Part shown: positions 1 to 7,300 of the stretch, piece after piece | How the letters are laid out: each line of letters begins with the position of its first letter | Position numbering within the stretch: position 1 is the first letter of the stretch | From: Alphaproteobacteria bacterium | GTDB taxonomy: Bacteria > Pseudomonadota > Alphaproteobacteria > Rhizobiales > Devosiaceae | Assembly (NCBI GenBank): GCA_018828145.1 | Contig: JAHJWO010000009.1 | Location: forward strand, 1 to 64,000 | DNA length: 64,000 nucleotides | Reading direction: 5' to 3' | Program-made: the position numbers and the translations under genes | Notes under the pieces: model-generated | The model's input: the letters and a program-made list of their open reading frames with translations, nothing else | What the model was told of the DNA's origin: nothing | The model's database searches: none

Positions 1-443
1 AGTCCGACGCTGGCATCTTCACCTTCTGCAAAGGCGCCACCCGACATGGTGAGGGTCTTGGCATTGGCCGCAGCGTCGGTGGTCACGCCGGTAGCCAGAG
101 CGGCGGCGTCAAGCGTGTAGGACGAGGTCACGAAGGACTTGTCCTGGCGCGCCTGGCGCAGGGTCGATTGCATCGATTCGAGGGTCTTGGTCATGGCCGA
201 CAGGCCATTGTCAGCAGCTTCCAGCGTCTTGACGCCATTGGCCATGGAGTCGATTAGAGAGCCCAAGTCGCTGGCGCGATTGGTGAGGCCCTGAGCAGTG
301 AACCAGCTGGAAGGATTGTCCAGAGCCGAGTTCACCTTGTTGCCGGTGGACAGACGGTTCTGGGTGGTTGCCATCATGTCCGCGGTGCCCTTCAGCGAGA
401 GCAGGTTGGAACGAACGGCTTTCGAGAGCGAAATATCAGCCAT
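1..443 (-). CDS. flagellin, N-terminal part (runs off window)
   Basis: This is the N-terminal 147 or so residues of a flagellin, the filament subunit exported by the flagellar type III system. The ATG at 443 begins MADISLSKAVRSNLLSL, followed by the typical D0/D1 heptad-rich helix with NRLSTG and an SSWF segment (alphaproteobacterial flagellins read N-RLSTG-K-V then a D-N-P-x-x-W/Y motif). The C-terminal part lies beyond position 1, so length and filament class cannot be judged. A Shine-Dalgarno-like AAGGA sits about 12 bases before the ATG. An ftr-like dyad lies about 115 bases upstream. Identification is firm; the paralogue type is unknown. Confidence 0.93.
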   Translation of the reverse strand, partial: MADISLSKAVRSNLLSLKGTADMMATTQNRLSTGNKVNSALDNPSSWFTAQGLTNRASDLGSLIDSMANGVKTLEAADNGLSAMTKTLESMQSTLRQARQDKSFVTSSYTLDAAALATGVTTDAAANAKTLTMSGGAFAEGEDASVG

Positions 444-555
444 TTAGGGTAGTGTCCTTTTCTAGGATTACGCAAGCTACAGCGCCTCTTCCTGAGGCAG
501 GGCGATCCTTGAACGTCAGGCTCTAAAGAACTGTTAAATGGATGCCGAACATTTA

Positions 556-568
556 GGCAAATTTGGCC
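556..568. promoter_or_regulatory. ftr-like dyad upstream of flagellin
   Basis: On the minus strand this reads GGCCAAATTTGCC, one mismatch from the GGCA-N5-TGCC dyad found at three other flagellar promoters in this window. In Caulobacter, FlbD binds ftr dyads of this general type upstream of sigma-54 flagellar genes. I did not find a convincing sigma-54 -24/-12 pair between here and the flagellin ATG, so the role is inferred from position and similarity only. Confidence 0.4.
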
Positions 569-585
569 GCCAGAATATCTGTCCA

Positions 586-613
586 AGAAAAAAGCCCCGG
601 AGACCGGGGCTTT
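586..613 (-). terminator. rho-independent terminator of the unknown gene at 646-990
   Basis: A 10-bp perfect stem (AAAGCCCCGG / CCGGGGCTTT, loop AGA) is followed on the minus strand by a T-run. It ends the 646-990 gene and probably the whole flgI-flgJ-flgN transcript before the flagellin promoter. Confidence 0.85.
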
Positions 614-645
614 GGGGATCGTTTCAGGCATTCACCTGGCGTGAA

Positions 646-990
646 CTATGCCAGCAGGTCCTTGAGACGGGCCTGGGATTCCTCGGGGATGGTGCTGGAG
701 CCAATGCGGCGGATCAGCTCTTCCATGGTCTGGGGCGTGGGCGGCAGCGCGCCGGCGATCACCGCAGCGGCAAACATCGAGGATGAATCGCGGCGCGGCG
801 CCTCCGGCTGGGCCGGCGTCCCCTGATCGTCGGGCGTAAATTCCTTGTTGTTCCTGGCGGCAGCGTCTTCCCGAGCGGCGGGTGTGCTGTCAGGCAGAAT
901 TGCCCGTTCGCCCTTGAGGGGGCGGTGACGGTAATCGGCCATGTTAGCGCCGCTGGCGATAGGCTGGTCGGCTGTAATGGCAGAAATCAT
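646..990 (-). CDS. hypothetical protein in flagellar cluster
   Basis: This is a 114-residue protein I do not recognise. It starts MISAITADQP, has no signal peptide and no clear membrane helix. The middle is polar, charged and proline-rich (about residues 25-70), and the C-terminus is a short amphipathic helix ending SQARLKDLLA. It lies 102 bases after the FlgN-like gene on the same strand and is closed by a strong terminator, so it is probably the last gene of the flgI operon. Low-complexity, acidic/proline-rich small proteins at the end of flagellar operons are often structural regulators or chaperones, but nothing here proves a function. Confidence 0.6.
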   Translation of the reverse strand: MISAITADQPIASGANMADYRHRPLKGERAILPDSTPAAREDAAARNNKEFTPDDQGTPAQPEAPRRDSSSMFAAAVIAGALPPTPQTMEELIRRIGSSTIPEESQARLKDLLA

Positions 991-1092
991 GACGCTGTCC
1001 CTGCATCTGAAATTCCAGCCCGTACGGTTATCCCATCCCTGTTGTCCGGCCGTTACCTAAATCCGTCCCAATCGATTCAAATTGTTCCTGGG

Positions 1093-1560
1093 TCAAAGCG
1101 CGCGGTTGATGGCGATGCCGCGCGCCGAGCTGCCGGGGTCTACCGTGATGGTGCCCGCCCGGCCATAGGTCTTGGCCCGGTTCTGCTGCCCCACCACCTT
1201 GGCGACGTCGGTGAGGATGTCTTCGGTGACCATGCGGGCCGTTGCCAGCACGCGCAGGTTCTCGGCCATCTGCGTTGCGAGACGCTCGTGGCCGAGGCGC
1301 AGGCGTTCGATGGCATCGGGTGCCTGCAGCTTGAGGCGCGCGCTTTGGCGCTGCACCGAGCGGGCAAAGCCAACATAGTCCTGGGCCAGCCGGGTTTTCT
1401 CCGGCGTCAGCGTGCCCGCCTGGCGCATATGGCCGGCGCGCAGCAGGGTGGTTTCCTCGTTCATCACATTCACCAGTGATGCGAGCGCCAGCTCGGCCAT
1501 GTTGCAGAGCTCTTCGGCCGGCAGGCTATCGAGGGCGGCGAGGCGTGCGGCTGCGGTCAT
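1093..1560 (-). CDS. flgN: FlgN-like flagellar export chaperone
   Basis: This is a 155-residue, mostly helical protein starting MTAAARLAALDSLPAEE. FlgN proteins chaperone the hook-filament junction proteins FlgK and FlgL. The pattern here (long leucine-rich helices, ETTLLRAGHM followed by a K-x-x-L-A-x-x-Y segment, C-terminal helix with repeated leucines, then a disordered tail) fits that fold, and the Caulobacter counterpart also sits near flgI. The start ATG overlaps the stop of the upstream rod-binding gene by four bases (ATGA), which points to translational coupling. FlgN sequences are poorly conserved, so the name rests on length, helix pattern and context. Confidence 0.6.
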   Translation of the reverse strand: MTAAARLAALDSLPAEELCNMAELALASLVNVMNEETTLLRAGHMRQAGTLTPEKTRLAQDYVGFARSVQRQSARLKLQAPDAIERLRLGHERLATQMAENLRVLATARMVTEDILTDVAKVVGQQNRAKTYGRAGTITVDPGSSARGIAINRAL

Positions 1561-1868
1561 TTGCGGGCTCCCGGCAGTGTGTTGTTGTTGGCTTCCTGCA
1601 AGGCGAGCAGGTCGGGCAGAAGTTGTTCGGCGATGCCGAGTCCCCCATTCTGGGCCATGGTCGCGGCCAGCTGTTCGGACTGCATGGAGCGCCAGGTTTC
1701 TTCCCCGAAGCCGCCGCCCATGACGCTTTCGTCGGTCTTGAGGCTGGAGAAGAGTTCCTTGGTCAGGGTGTTGAGGAACACGCCTTCGAATTCTTCCGCC
1801 TGCTGGCGTACGCGGGCGATCTGGCCGGGGGTGAGGCTGGAGCCGGGCTGCTTGATGGTGTCGATCAT
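1557..1868 (-). CDS. flgJ: FlgJ-like rod-binding protein
   Basis: This is a 103-residue protein equivalent to the N-terminal rod-binding domain of FlgJ, the cap that helps rod subunits assemble in the periplasm. Visible family features are QQAEEFEGVFLNTLTKELF near residues 25-43 and a G-G-G-F-G-E-E-x-W segment around residues 55-62. The C-terminal muramidase domain of enterobacterial FlgJ is absent, which is normal in alphaproteobacteria, where a separate enzyme cuts the wall. The ATG at 1868 overlaps the flgI stop (TGATG). A GTG one codon upstream is less likely. Confidence 0.85.
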   Translation of the reverse strand: MIDTIKQPGSSLTPGQIARVRQQAEEFEGVFLNTLTKELFSSLKTDESVMGGGFGEETWRSMQSEQLAATMAQNGGLGIAEQLLPDLLALQEANNNTLPGARK

Positions 1869-2992
1869 CACAGCACCTCGATCTCGGCCTGCAGGGCGCC
1901 CGTGGCCTTGATGGCCTGGAGGATGGCAATCAGGTCGCGCGGGGAAATGCCAAGTGCATTGAGGCCGTCTACCAGTTCCTGCAGCGTCACCGACTCGTTG
2001 ACTACCGCCAGGGCGGTCTCCGACAGATTGGCATTGAGCGTCGTATTGGGTTCCACCGCCGTGACGCCCTGGCTCAGCGGGTTGGGCTGCACCACGGTAG
2101 GGTCCTCGGCAATGGTCACGGTCAGGTTCGACTGCGCCACGGCCACGCTCGACACCCGGACGTCCTTGCCCATGACGATGATGCCGGAATTCTCGTCGAT
2201 GACGATCTTGGCCGTCTGGTCGGTCTGGACGATCAGCTGTTCGATGTCGGTCAGCAGGTCCACGATATTGCCGTTGAAGCCGCGGGGCAGGGTGACCCGT
2301 ACCGTGGCCGGATCCTCGGGGGTCGCTGTGGGGGCGCCGATGAAGTCATTGACCGCCAGCGCGATGCGGCGAGCCGTGGTGAGGTCCGGATTGCGCAGGG
2401 CCAGCCGGAGGGAGGTCTGCGAGCCGAGATGGAAATCGATCTCGCGTTCGACCAGGGCACCGGAGGAGATGCGGCCGGTGGTCGGGACACCCGAGATAAT
2501 GGTCGCCGCGTCGCCCTCGGCCTTGAAGCCATTGATGGAGACCGGGCCCTGCGCAATGGCATAGACCTCGCCATCGGCGCCGACCAGCGGTGTCACCAGC
2601 AGGGTGCCGCCCTGCAGGCTGTCGCTGTCGCCCAGCGCGGCCACAGACACGTCCATGCGCGAACCCTGGGTGGCAAAGGGGGGCAGGTTTGCCGTCACCA
2701 TGACCGCCGCGACATTGGCGGTGCGGACATTCTCGCCGGCGGTATTGACGCCGAGCCGTTCCAGCATGGATTGCAGCGACTGCTTGGTGAAGGGGGAGTT
2801 GTTGAGGCTGTCGCCCGTGCCATTGAGGCCAACCACGAGGCCATAGCCGACCAGCTGGTTCTCGCGCACGCCTTCGAAGTCGACAATGTCCTTGATACGC
2901 GCCGCCGCGGCACTGGCCTCGAGGGTCGGCAGCAGCACCATGGTTATGGTGAGCGCTCCGGCGAGCAGCTTGCGCAGCAGTGATTTGGTCAT
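1868..2992 (-). CDS. flgI: flagellar P-ring protein FlgI
   Basis: FlgI forms the P ring around the rod in the peptidoglycan layer. The ATG at 2992 gives 374 residues, the usual family size, with a signal peptide (MTKSLLRKLLAGALTITMVL, cleavage near ASA at about residue 29). The mature protein starts ARIKDIVDFEGVRENQLVGY, a FlgI hallmark, followed by GLVVGLNGTGD. The C-terminus ends with the LNALGISPRDLIAILQAIKATGALQAEIEVL block typical of FlgI (shown here only in part). An upstream in-frame extension to 3157 lacks these features and crosses the promoter. A sigma-54 promoter is visible at 3051-3066. It is the first gene of a flgI-flgJ-flgN operon. Confidence 0.97.
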   Translation of the reverse strand: MTKSLLRKLLAGALTITMVLLPTLEASAAAARIKDIVDFEGVRENQLVGYGLVVGLNGTGDSLNNSPFTKQSLQSMLERLGVNTAGENVRTANVAAVMVTANLPPFATQGSRMDVSVAALGDSDSLQGGTLLVTPLVGADGEVYAIAQGPVSINGFKAEGDAATIISGVPTTGRISSGALVEREIDFHLGSQTSLRLALRNPDLTTARRIALAVNDFIGAPTATPEDPATVRVTLPRGFNGNIVDLLTDIEQLIVQTDQTAKIVIDENSGIIVMGKDVRVSSVAVAQSNLTVTIAEDPTVVQPNPLSQGVTAVEPNTTLNANLSETALAVVNESVTLQELVDGLNALGISPRDLIAILQAIKATGALQAEIEVL

Positions 2993-3050
2993 CAGGCATC
3001 CCCGTCGTCTGGCCGAGCCATCCCCATGGCGCAGCATTCGCAGACGGTAT

Positions 3051-3066
3051 TGCGAAAACCGTGCCA
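3051..3066 (-). promoter_or_regulatory. sigma-54 promoter of flgI
   Basis: The minus strand reads TGGCACGGTTTTCGCA, matching the RpoN consensus TGGCACG-N4-TTGCA with one change (TCGC). The -24 GG and -12 GC are separated by exactly 10 bases. The predicted transcript start is near 3041, leaving a leader of about 50 bases before the flgI ATG. The ftr-like dyad at 3195-3209 lies about 130 bases upstream, a suitable enhancer distance for an FlbD-type activator. Confidence 0.8.
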
Positions 3067-3172
3067 GTTCTGGCGGCCGGCGGCAGAGGCCCGGATAGCA
3101 AGGGGTTTTGGACGATGGGAGGCGCCGCATCTGGGAACGGACCGGGCGGCTGAGCAATTCTTGCCGGGCTTG

Positions 3173-3188
3173 TTAAGGCCTTGTTAAC
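3173..3188. promoter_or_regulatory. CtrA box upstream of fliX
   Basis: TTAAGGCCTTGTTAAC is an exact TTAA-N7-TTAAC CtrA recognition sequence. It lies about 50 bases before the fliX start, the position of CtrA boxes in Caulobacter class II flagellar promoters. The kinase at the head of this pathway, CckA, is encoded at 33077-35650. Confidence 0.8.
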
Positions 3189-3194
3189 GGCTGG

Positions 3195-3209
3195 CGGCAG
3201 ATTTTGCCG
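3195..3209. promoter_or_regulatory. ftr-like dyad between flgI and fliX
   Basis: CGGCA-GATTT-TGCCG is a 15-base perfect dyad with a 5-base centre. The same dyad occurs at 21133-21147 and, in core form, three times before flgB. It resembles Caulobacter ftr sites bound by FlbD. It lies just downstream of the CtrA box, where FlbD would repress fliX, and about 130 bases upstream of the flgI sigma-54 promoter, where it would activate flgI. Confidence 0.65.
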
Positions 3210-3240
3210 GTGAAGGCCGCGAACCGATTTGAGTCCCAGC

Positions 3241-3660
3241 TTGCGCATCGACACCACCAACCGAACCTCTGGCGTAGGCCGCGGCAATGCCGCGGGCCGC
3301 TCCGGCTCGGGCGTGGACTTCGTCCCGGCCGGGGGCGGGGCGCCGGCCCGGGTAGCCGGTACAACGCCGATGCAGGCCATGGCGGGGATCGATTCCATCC
3401 TGGCTCTGCAATCGGTCGAGGGGCCGCTCACCGCCCGGAAGAAGGCGGTTCGCCGCGGTGCCTCGCTGCTTGATCTGCTGGATGAGATCAAAACCGACCT
3501 GCTGATCGGCAGGGTCAGCGCCGACAGCCTTGATGGCATGGTGGCCATGCTTTCGGAGATGCGCGAACGCTCGCTGCCGGGGCTCGACAGCCTGCTCGAC
3601 GACATCGAATTGCGGGTCCGCGTCGAGCTCGCCAAGTTCGGGCGCTTTCCCCCGGCCTGA
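3241..3660 (+). CDS. fliX: flagellar assembly regulator FliX
   Basis: FliX is the alphaproteobacterial regulator that couples completion of early flagellar structure to FlbD and sigma-54 dependent late genes. The N-terminus reads LRIDTTNRTSG and the C-terminal half has the family block ASLLDLLDEIKTDLLIGR with a leucine-rich LDDIELRVRVELAKF end. There is no ATG. The TTG at 3241 gives MRIDTT, matching the usual family start and 139 residues; a TTG at 3229 is the alternative. The gene is divergent from flgI, as in Caulobacter, with a CtrA box and ftr dyad between them. Function is inferred from family and context; FlbD is not encoded in the window. Confidence 0.88.
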   Translation: MRIDTTNRTSGVGRGNAAGRSGSGVDFVPAGGGAPARVAGTTPMQAMAGIDSILALQSVEGPLTARKKAVRRGASLLDLLDEIKTDLLIGRVSADSLDGMVAMLSEMRERSLPGLDSLLDDIELRVRVELAKFGRFPPA

Positions 3661-3812
3661 GCGCTGGTCATCAAAATGTTGTCAGTTTCAGGCTATGCGC
3701 CTGACGCGCTGGAGGTTTTCCCGGTTAAGCAGCATTGCGCTGAACGCTTGCCGAGGGTTGCCTAGGCGCATATATAGGCCGCCTTAGGGGTGCATTGGAG
3801 TTGAGTCTGCTG

Positions 3813-4232
3813 ATGTCTTCGGTTGCAGAAGTGATTGAATACCGGCCCAGTGACGACGAGCCGTTCATGAATCCGCGCCAGCGGGAGTATTTCAGGGCCA
3901 AGCTCAACGCGTGGAAGGACGACATCCTCCGCGAGAGCCGTGGGACCCTCGACAACCTCCAGGAAGAGAGCCAGAACCATCCGGACATGGCCGACCGCGC
4001 CAGCTCGGAAAGTGACCGCTCCCTCGAATTGCGGACGCGGGACCGGCAGCGCAAGCTGATTGCCAAGATCGATGCGGCGCTCAAGCGCCTCGATGATGGT
4101 ACCTACGGTTATTGCGAGGAAACCGGCGATCCGATCGGCATTGCCCGGCTTGATGCCCGCCCCATCGCCACGCTCAGCCTGGAAGCCCAGGAAATGCATG
4201 AGCGCCGCGAAAAGGTCTACAGGGACGAGTAA
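3813..4232 (+). CDS. dksA: DksA-family RNA polymerase-binding factor, cysteine-poor
   Basis: DksA binds the RNA polymerase secondary channel and, with ppGpp, adjusts transcription in starvation. The 139-residue reading from ATG 3813 (MSSVAEVIEY) has the coiled coil with tip aspartates D58 and D61 in PDMADRASSE, and the C-terminal YGYCEETGDPIG globular part. Of the four E. coli zinc cysteines only C101 remains; the other positions are T104, S122 and A125. Related cysteine-poor forms occur in other proteobacteria and are thought not to depend on zinc. An upstream TTG at 3795 is less likely. The gene stands alone, 152 bases after fliX, and ends in a terminator. Confidence 0.93.
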   Translation: MSSVAEVIEYRPSDDEPFMNPRQREYFRAKLNAWKDDILRESRGTLDNLQEESQNHPDMADRASSESDRSLELRTRDRQRKLIAKIDAALKRLDDGTYGYCEETGDPIGIARLDARPIATLSLEAQEMHERREKVYRDE

Positions 4233-4252
4233 CCGTCCAGCAGTTTGCAGAC

Positions 4253-4279
4253 AGGCCCGCAGCGATGCGGGCCTTTTTC
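4253..4279 (+). terminator. dksA terminator
   Basis: AGGCCCGC / GCGGGCCT stem with a 6-base loop followed by TTTTC, 20 bases after the dksA stop. Confidence 0.88.
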
Positions 4280-4397
4280 TTGGGCGACCGGGGATCTGCC
4301 GTCCAAAAGACAGTTCTGCTGAAATTCGATAGTTTTCCTGCCTTGCTTCAACCTTATCTTCGCGGCCATATGAGGCCGTTGAACTTGGGAGGGCAAC

Positions 4398-7300
4398 ATG
4401 CAGTTCGTCTCGAAAGCGGCCTGGCTTGGTCTGGCAATCGTTCTGGCGCTGAGTTCTCCCGGGGCGGCTGCCGATCAGAAGATCACGCTGCTGGAAAACA
4501 CCGATCTGCCCGGCTTCGACTACGCCATTTTCCGCGATACTGACCTCGACGCCTGCAGCGCCGCCTGCGCCGAAGACAATATCTGCCGCGCCTTCACCTT
4601 CAATTCCCAATCCAGGTGGTGCTTCCTCAAGGGCACGGTCGGCGAAGAGGCGCAGTTTGACGGCGCCACATCCGGCCGGGTAAGCCGGGCGCCATCTCCC
4701 GCGGTTACCGAGGCCGTCCGCCAGGCCGAGCTGCCCTTTCCGGCTCAGAACATCATCGATGCAGCCCGCCGTTTTGCCGATGAACTGCCCCAGACCGATG
4801 CACCGCCACCCAAGGTCACCTATGCCGGCCTCGTTGCTTCGGGCGACGAAGCCATGGAAGAGGGCAATCTGGCCGGCGCCATGGTGGCCTACCGCCAGGC
4901 GCTGGCCATCAATGCCAATGACCGCGCGGTCTGGCAGGCGCTGGCCCAGGCCGCGCTGGCGCGAGCCGAAATGGTTGCCGGGCAGTCCGAGGGCGACGAC
5001 AGCCGCGAGCTTGCGGTCACCGCCACGTCGGCGGCCATGAATGCCTTCCTGCGATCCACCGAGACGCAGGAGCGAGCCGATGCGCTGGCGGCCCTCGCCA
5101 ATGGCATGGAATATCGCGAGATGTGGCGCGAGGTCATCGCCACTTACCGGCTGAGCCTGAGCCTTATGCCAAACGAAGCCGTCGCGGCCCATCTCGACGA
5201 GGTCGTGGCGCAGAACAGCTTCCGCGTGGTCAATCACGTGGTCGATGCCGAAGCCGCCTCTCCGCGCGTCTGCGCGGTATTTTCCGCTCCGTTGCCGAGC
5301 GGGTCGACCGATCTTTCCGCCTATGTCGTCATTGCCGACACGCCGCAGGCCTCGGTCGAGACCGAGCAGGACCAGATCTGCGTCGAGGGCCTGCTGCATG
5401 GTGGGCGCTATGACATCCGCCTGCGCGCCGGGCTGCCTTCGGCGGATGGCGAAACCTTGCTGAGCGATGTCACGCTCGATGTCTATGTGCCAGACCGCTC
5501 GCCCTTTATCGGCTTTGCCAACAATGCCTATGTCATGCCTGCCGGTCTCGGCGGCGGCCTGCCGATCACCTCGGTCAATGCCGATATTGCCGAGGTCATG
5601 ATCTACCGGATCGGTGATCGCTCTGTGGCCACCGCCGTGCGCGATGGCATTTTCCAGGGCAATCTCAGCGAATATGGCGCCGAGGACATTGCCAATCGCG
5701 TCGGCGAGCAGGTGTGGACCGGCGAGGTTGATCTGGCGCGGGGCGAACCCAATGCGCTGACCACCACTGCCATTCCGGTGGCCGACACGCTCGGCGACAT
5801 GCCCGCCGGGGCTTATGTGATCACCGCCAAGATCAAGGACGAATATTCCGAATACTGGTCCGAGATGGCCACGCAGTGGTTCATCGTCACCGACCTCGGC
5901 CTCACCACGATTGCCGGCGATGACGGGGTGCATGCCTTCGTGCGCGGCCTGTCCGATGCGCAGCCCATTGCCGATGCCACGGTGCGGCTGGTTGCGGTCA
6001 ATAATGAAATCCTCGGTGAGACCACCAGTGATGCCGAAGGCCGCGCGGTGTTTGCACCGGGCCTGGCGCGCGGCGAAGGGGGCAGGGCGCCGCAGCTGCT
6101 CGTCGCCGAGACGGAGGATGGCGACTATGCCTTCCTCGACCTCTCCCGCCCTGCCTTCGACCTGACGGATCGCGGCGTCGAGGGCCGCCCCTCGCCGGGT
6201 CCGCTCGACGTCTTCGCCACCACCGAGCGTGGTGTCTACCGGCCGGGCGAGACGGTCTATCTGACGGCCCTGCTGCGCGATGACCGCGCCATGGCCGTCA
6301 CCGGCCTGCCGCTGACGCTGGAAGTCGAACGCCCCGATGGCGTGGTCGCCACGCGCGAAGTGCTCAATGATGCGGGCGCTGGCGGCTATTTTGCCGCCCT
6401 GCCCATGGTGGCCGAGGCCATGCGCGGTTCGTGGACTGCCCGGCTCTATGCCGACCCCAAGGCGGAGGCCCTGTCGAGCACCAGTTTCCTGGTCGAGGAT
6501 TTCGAGCCCGAACGCCTGGCCTTCGAGATCAGCGCGCCCGATGCGCCGCTGGAAACCGGCGTCGTCACCGAGATCGACGTCGCCGCCAAGTATCTCTATG
6601 GCGCCACCGCGCCGGGCCTTGCCATCGAGGCCGATGCCATCCTCCGCCCGGTGACCACGCTGGCCGATTTCCCCGGCTACACCTTCGGCCGGCTCGACGA
6701 CACCATCGAGACCAGCCGCGAGCCGCTGGGTGTGGTCGGCACGACGGACGAATCCGGCAATGCCTTGGCCGAGGTGACCTTGCCCGAAGCGCAGGTCACG
6801 ACACGCCCCCTCGAGGCCCAGCTTTTGCTGCGCCTCGTCGACACCAATGGCCGCACTATCGAGCGCAGCCTCAGCCGGCCCGTGCTGGCCAGTGGCGATC
6901 GCATTGGCATCAAGCCGGCCTTCAGCGATGCGACCGGCCTCGAAGAGGGCAGCGAAGCGCGCTTTGATATCATAGCCGTGTCGCCCGAAGGCGAAGCCGT
7001 GGCCAAGACTGGCCTCGACTGGTCCATCTCGCGCGTCGAGACCAATTACCAGTGGTATCGCAACGGCAGTGCCTGGCAGTGGGAGGCCATTACCACCACG
7101 CGCGAAATCGCCACCGGAACTGTCGACACGCCCGATGGCGGACCGGCCAGCATCGGCGCCAATGTCGATTGGGGCCTCTACCGCGTCGAGGTCGAAAGCA
7201 CCGGCCCGGACGCCACCTCGTCCAGCTACGAAGTCTATGCCGGCTACTATTATGCCGATGCCGGCAGCGACACGCCGGACACGCTGCAGGTTGCGCTCGA

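Noticed and set aside
444..585. A sigma-54 promoter for flagellin
   Set aside because: Several GG...GC pairs exist, but the spacing is 11 bases or the start would fall at the ATG. The 556-568 site fits the ftr dyad better.
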